Shown here: piece after piece, positions 63,827 through 64,000 of the stretch
Layout: every line of letters begins with the position of its first letter
Numbering within the stretch: the stretch's first letter is position 1
NCBI GenBank assembly: GCA_942490995.1
Contig: CALOBG010000107.1
Span: 1 to 64,000 of the forward strand
Length of the DNA: 64,000 nt
Origin: UBA981 sp942490995
Lineage (GTDB): Bacteria; Pseudomonadota; Gammaproteobacteria; Ga0077536
Reading direction: 5' to 3'
Notes under the pieces: model-generated
The model's input: only the letters and a program-made list of their open reading frames with translations
Told to the model about the DNA's origin: nothing
Database searches by the model: none
Program-made: the position numbers and the translations under genes

Positions 63827-64000
63827 TCGAAGACCGGGGACAGTAACTGTATTGCCGCGACCGACATGGGGCGATCGCGCTCCGATGACGTACGGTTACC
63901 TTTCCCGAAGTCAGATATACGGAACCTGGCGGCCGGGTGGTTGTCCGGCAGGCGCGCGCCGTGGCCGAAAATCTTCCCGCGCATGGTGCCGTGTTCGTAA

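Overview
The window is about 64 kb of high-GC DNA that reads like a catabolically versatile, aerobic gammaproteobacterium (environmental isolate or metagenome contig). The assignment rests on the acnD/prpF-type 2-methylcitrate operon under a GntR regulator, several Rieske oxygenases, AlkB/XylM-type and Baeyer-Villiger monooxygenases, many acyl-CoA dehydrogenases and a PEP-CTERM-like protein. No rRNA, tRNA, CRISPR array, phage or transposase gene was recognised.

Layout. 0-5 kb: a broken fadB-like 3' end, then an acyl-CoA dehydrogenase, an AlkB/XylM-like diiron hydroxylase and a thiolase, followed by a tandem array of 144-bp palindromic repeats and a CBS protein. 5.5-12 kb: a minus-strand ring-cleavage operon with a CarAa-like oxygenase, a biphenyl-type dioxygenase (alpha and beta), a meta-cleavage hydrolase and an extradiol dioxygenase, next to a divergent GntR gene with an operator between them. 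12-15.8 kb: PEP-CTERM-like protein, VanA-type oxygenase, SGNH-like protein. 15.8-22.5 kb: prp operon (GntR-prpB-prpC-acnD-prpF). 22.5-32 kb: acyl-CoA dehydrogenase, SDR/TetR pair with three operator-like sites, a luciferase-like oxidoreductase, a Baeyer-Villiger monooxygenase with a sigma-54-type promoter opposite an AcoR-like activator, and an SDR. 32-37.5 kb: AhpD-like selenoprotein candidate, glutathione S-transferase, cobalt-type nitrile hydratase operon and a voltage-sensor/CorA fusion. 37.5-51 kb: Rieske oxygenase, two MFS transporters, StyA-like epoxidase, quinone oxidoreductase, molybdopterin oxidoreductase, a second BVMO, a TetR locus and a beta-lactamase-fold esterase. 51.8-64 kb: enoyl-CoA hydratase, acyl-CoA dehydrogenase, cytochrome c/streptogramin-lyase-like protein, luciferase-like oxidoreductase, acetoacetate decarboxylase-like protein, GntR, PQQ/cytochrome c dehydrogenase, a GrdB-like selenoprotein candidate and a zinc peptidase. 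Most genes in this last stretch carry single-base frameshifts or a stray stop.

The genes fit uptake and oxidation of aromatic, alkyl, ketone and nitrile compounds, beta-oxidation of the products, and disposal of propionyl-CoA by the methylcitrate cycle.

The most striking observation is two genes in which an in-frame TGA sits exactly at a redox-active cysteine position: C-F-Y-TGA in the AhpD-like protein and TGA-P-F-C in the GrdB/PrdB-like protein. Each is followed by a short hairpin at the distance expected of a bacterial SECIS. This suggests a selenocysteine-decoding organism. Other notable items are a family of palindromic MITE-like elements with a covarying inner hairpin, CTAA/CTAG flanks and a habit of sitting at stop codons between convergent genes, and the voltage-sensor/CorA fusion beside the cobalt nitrile hydratase.
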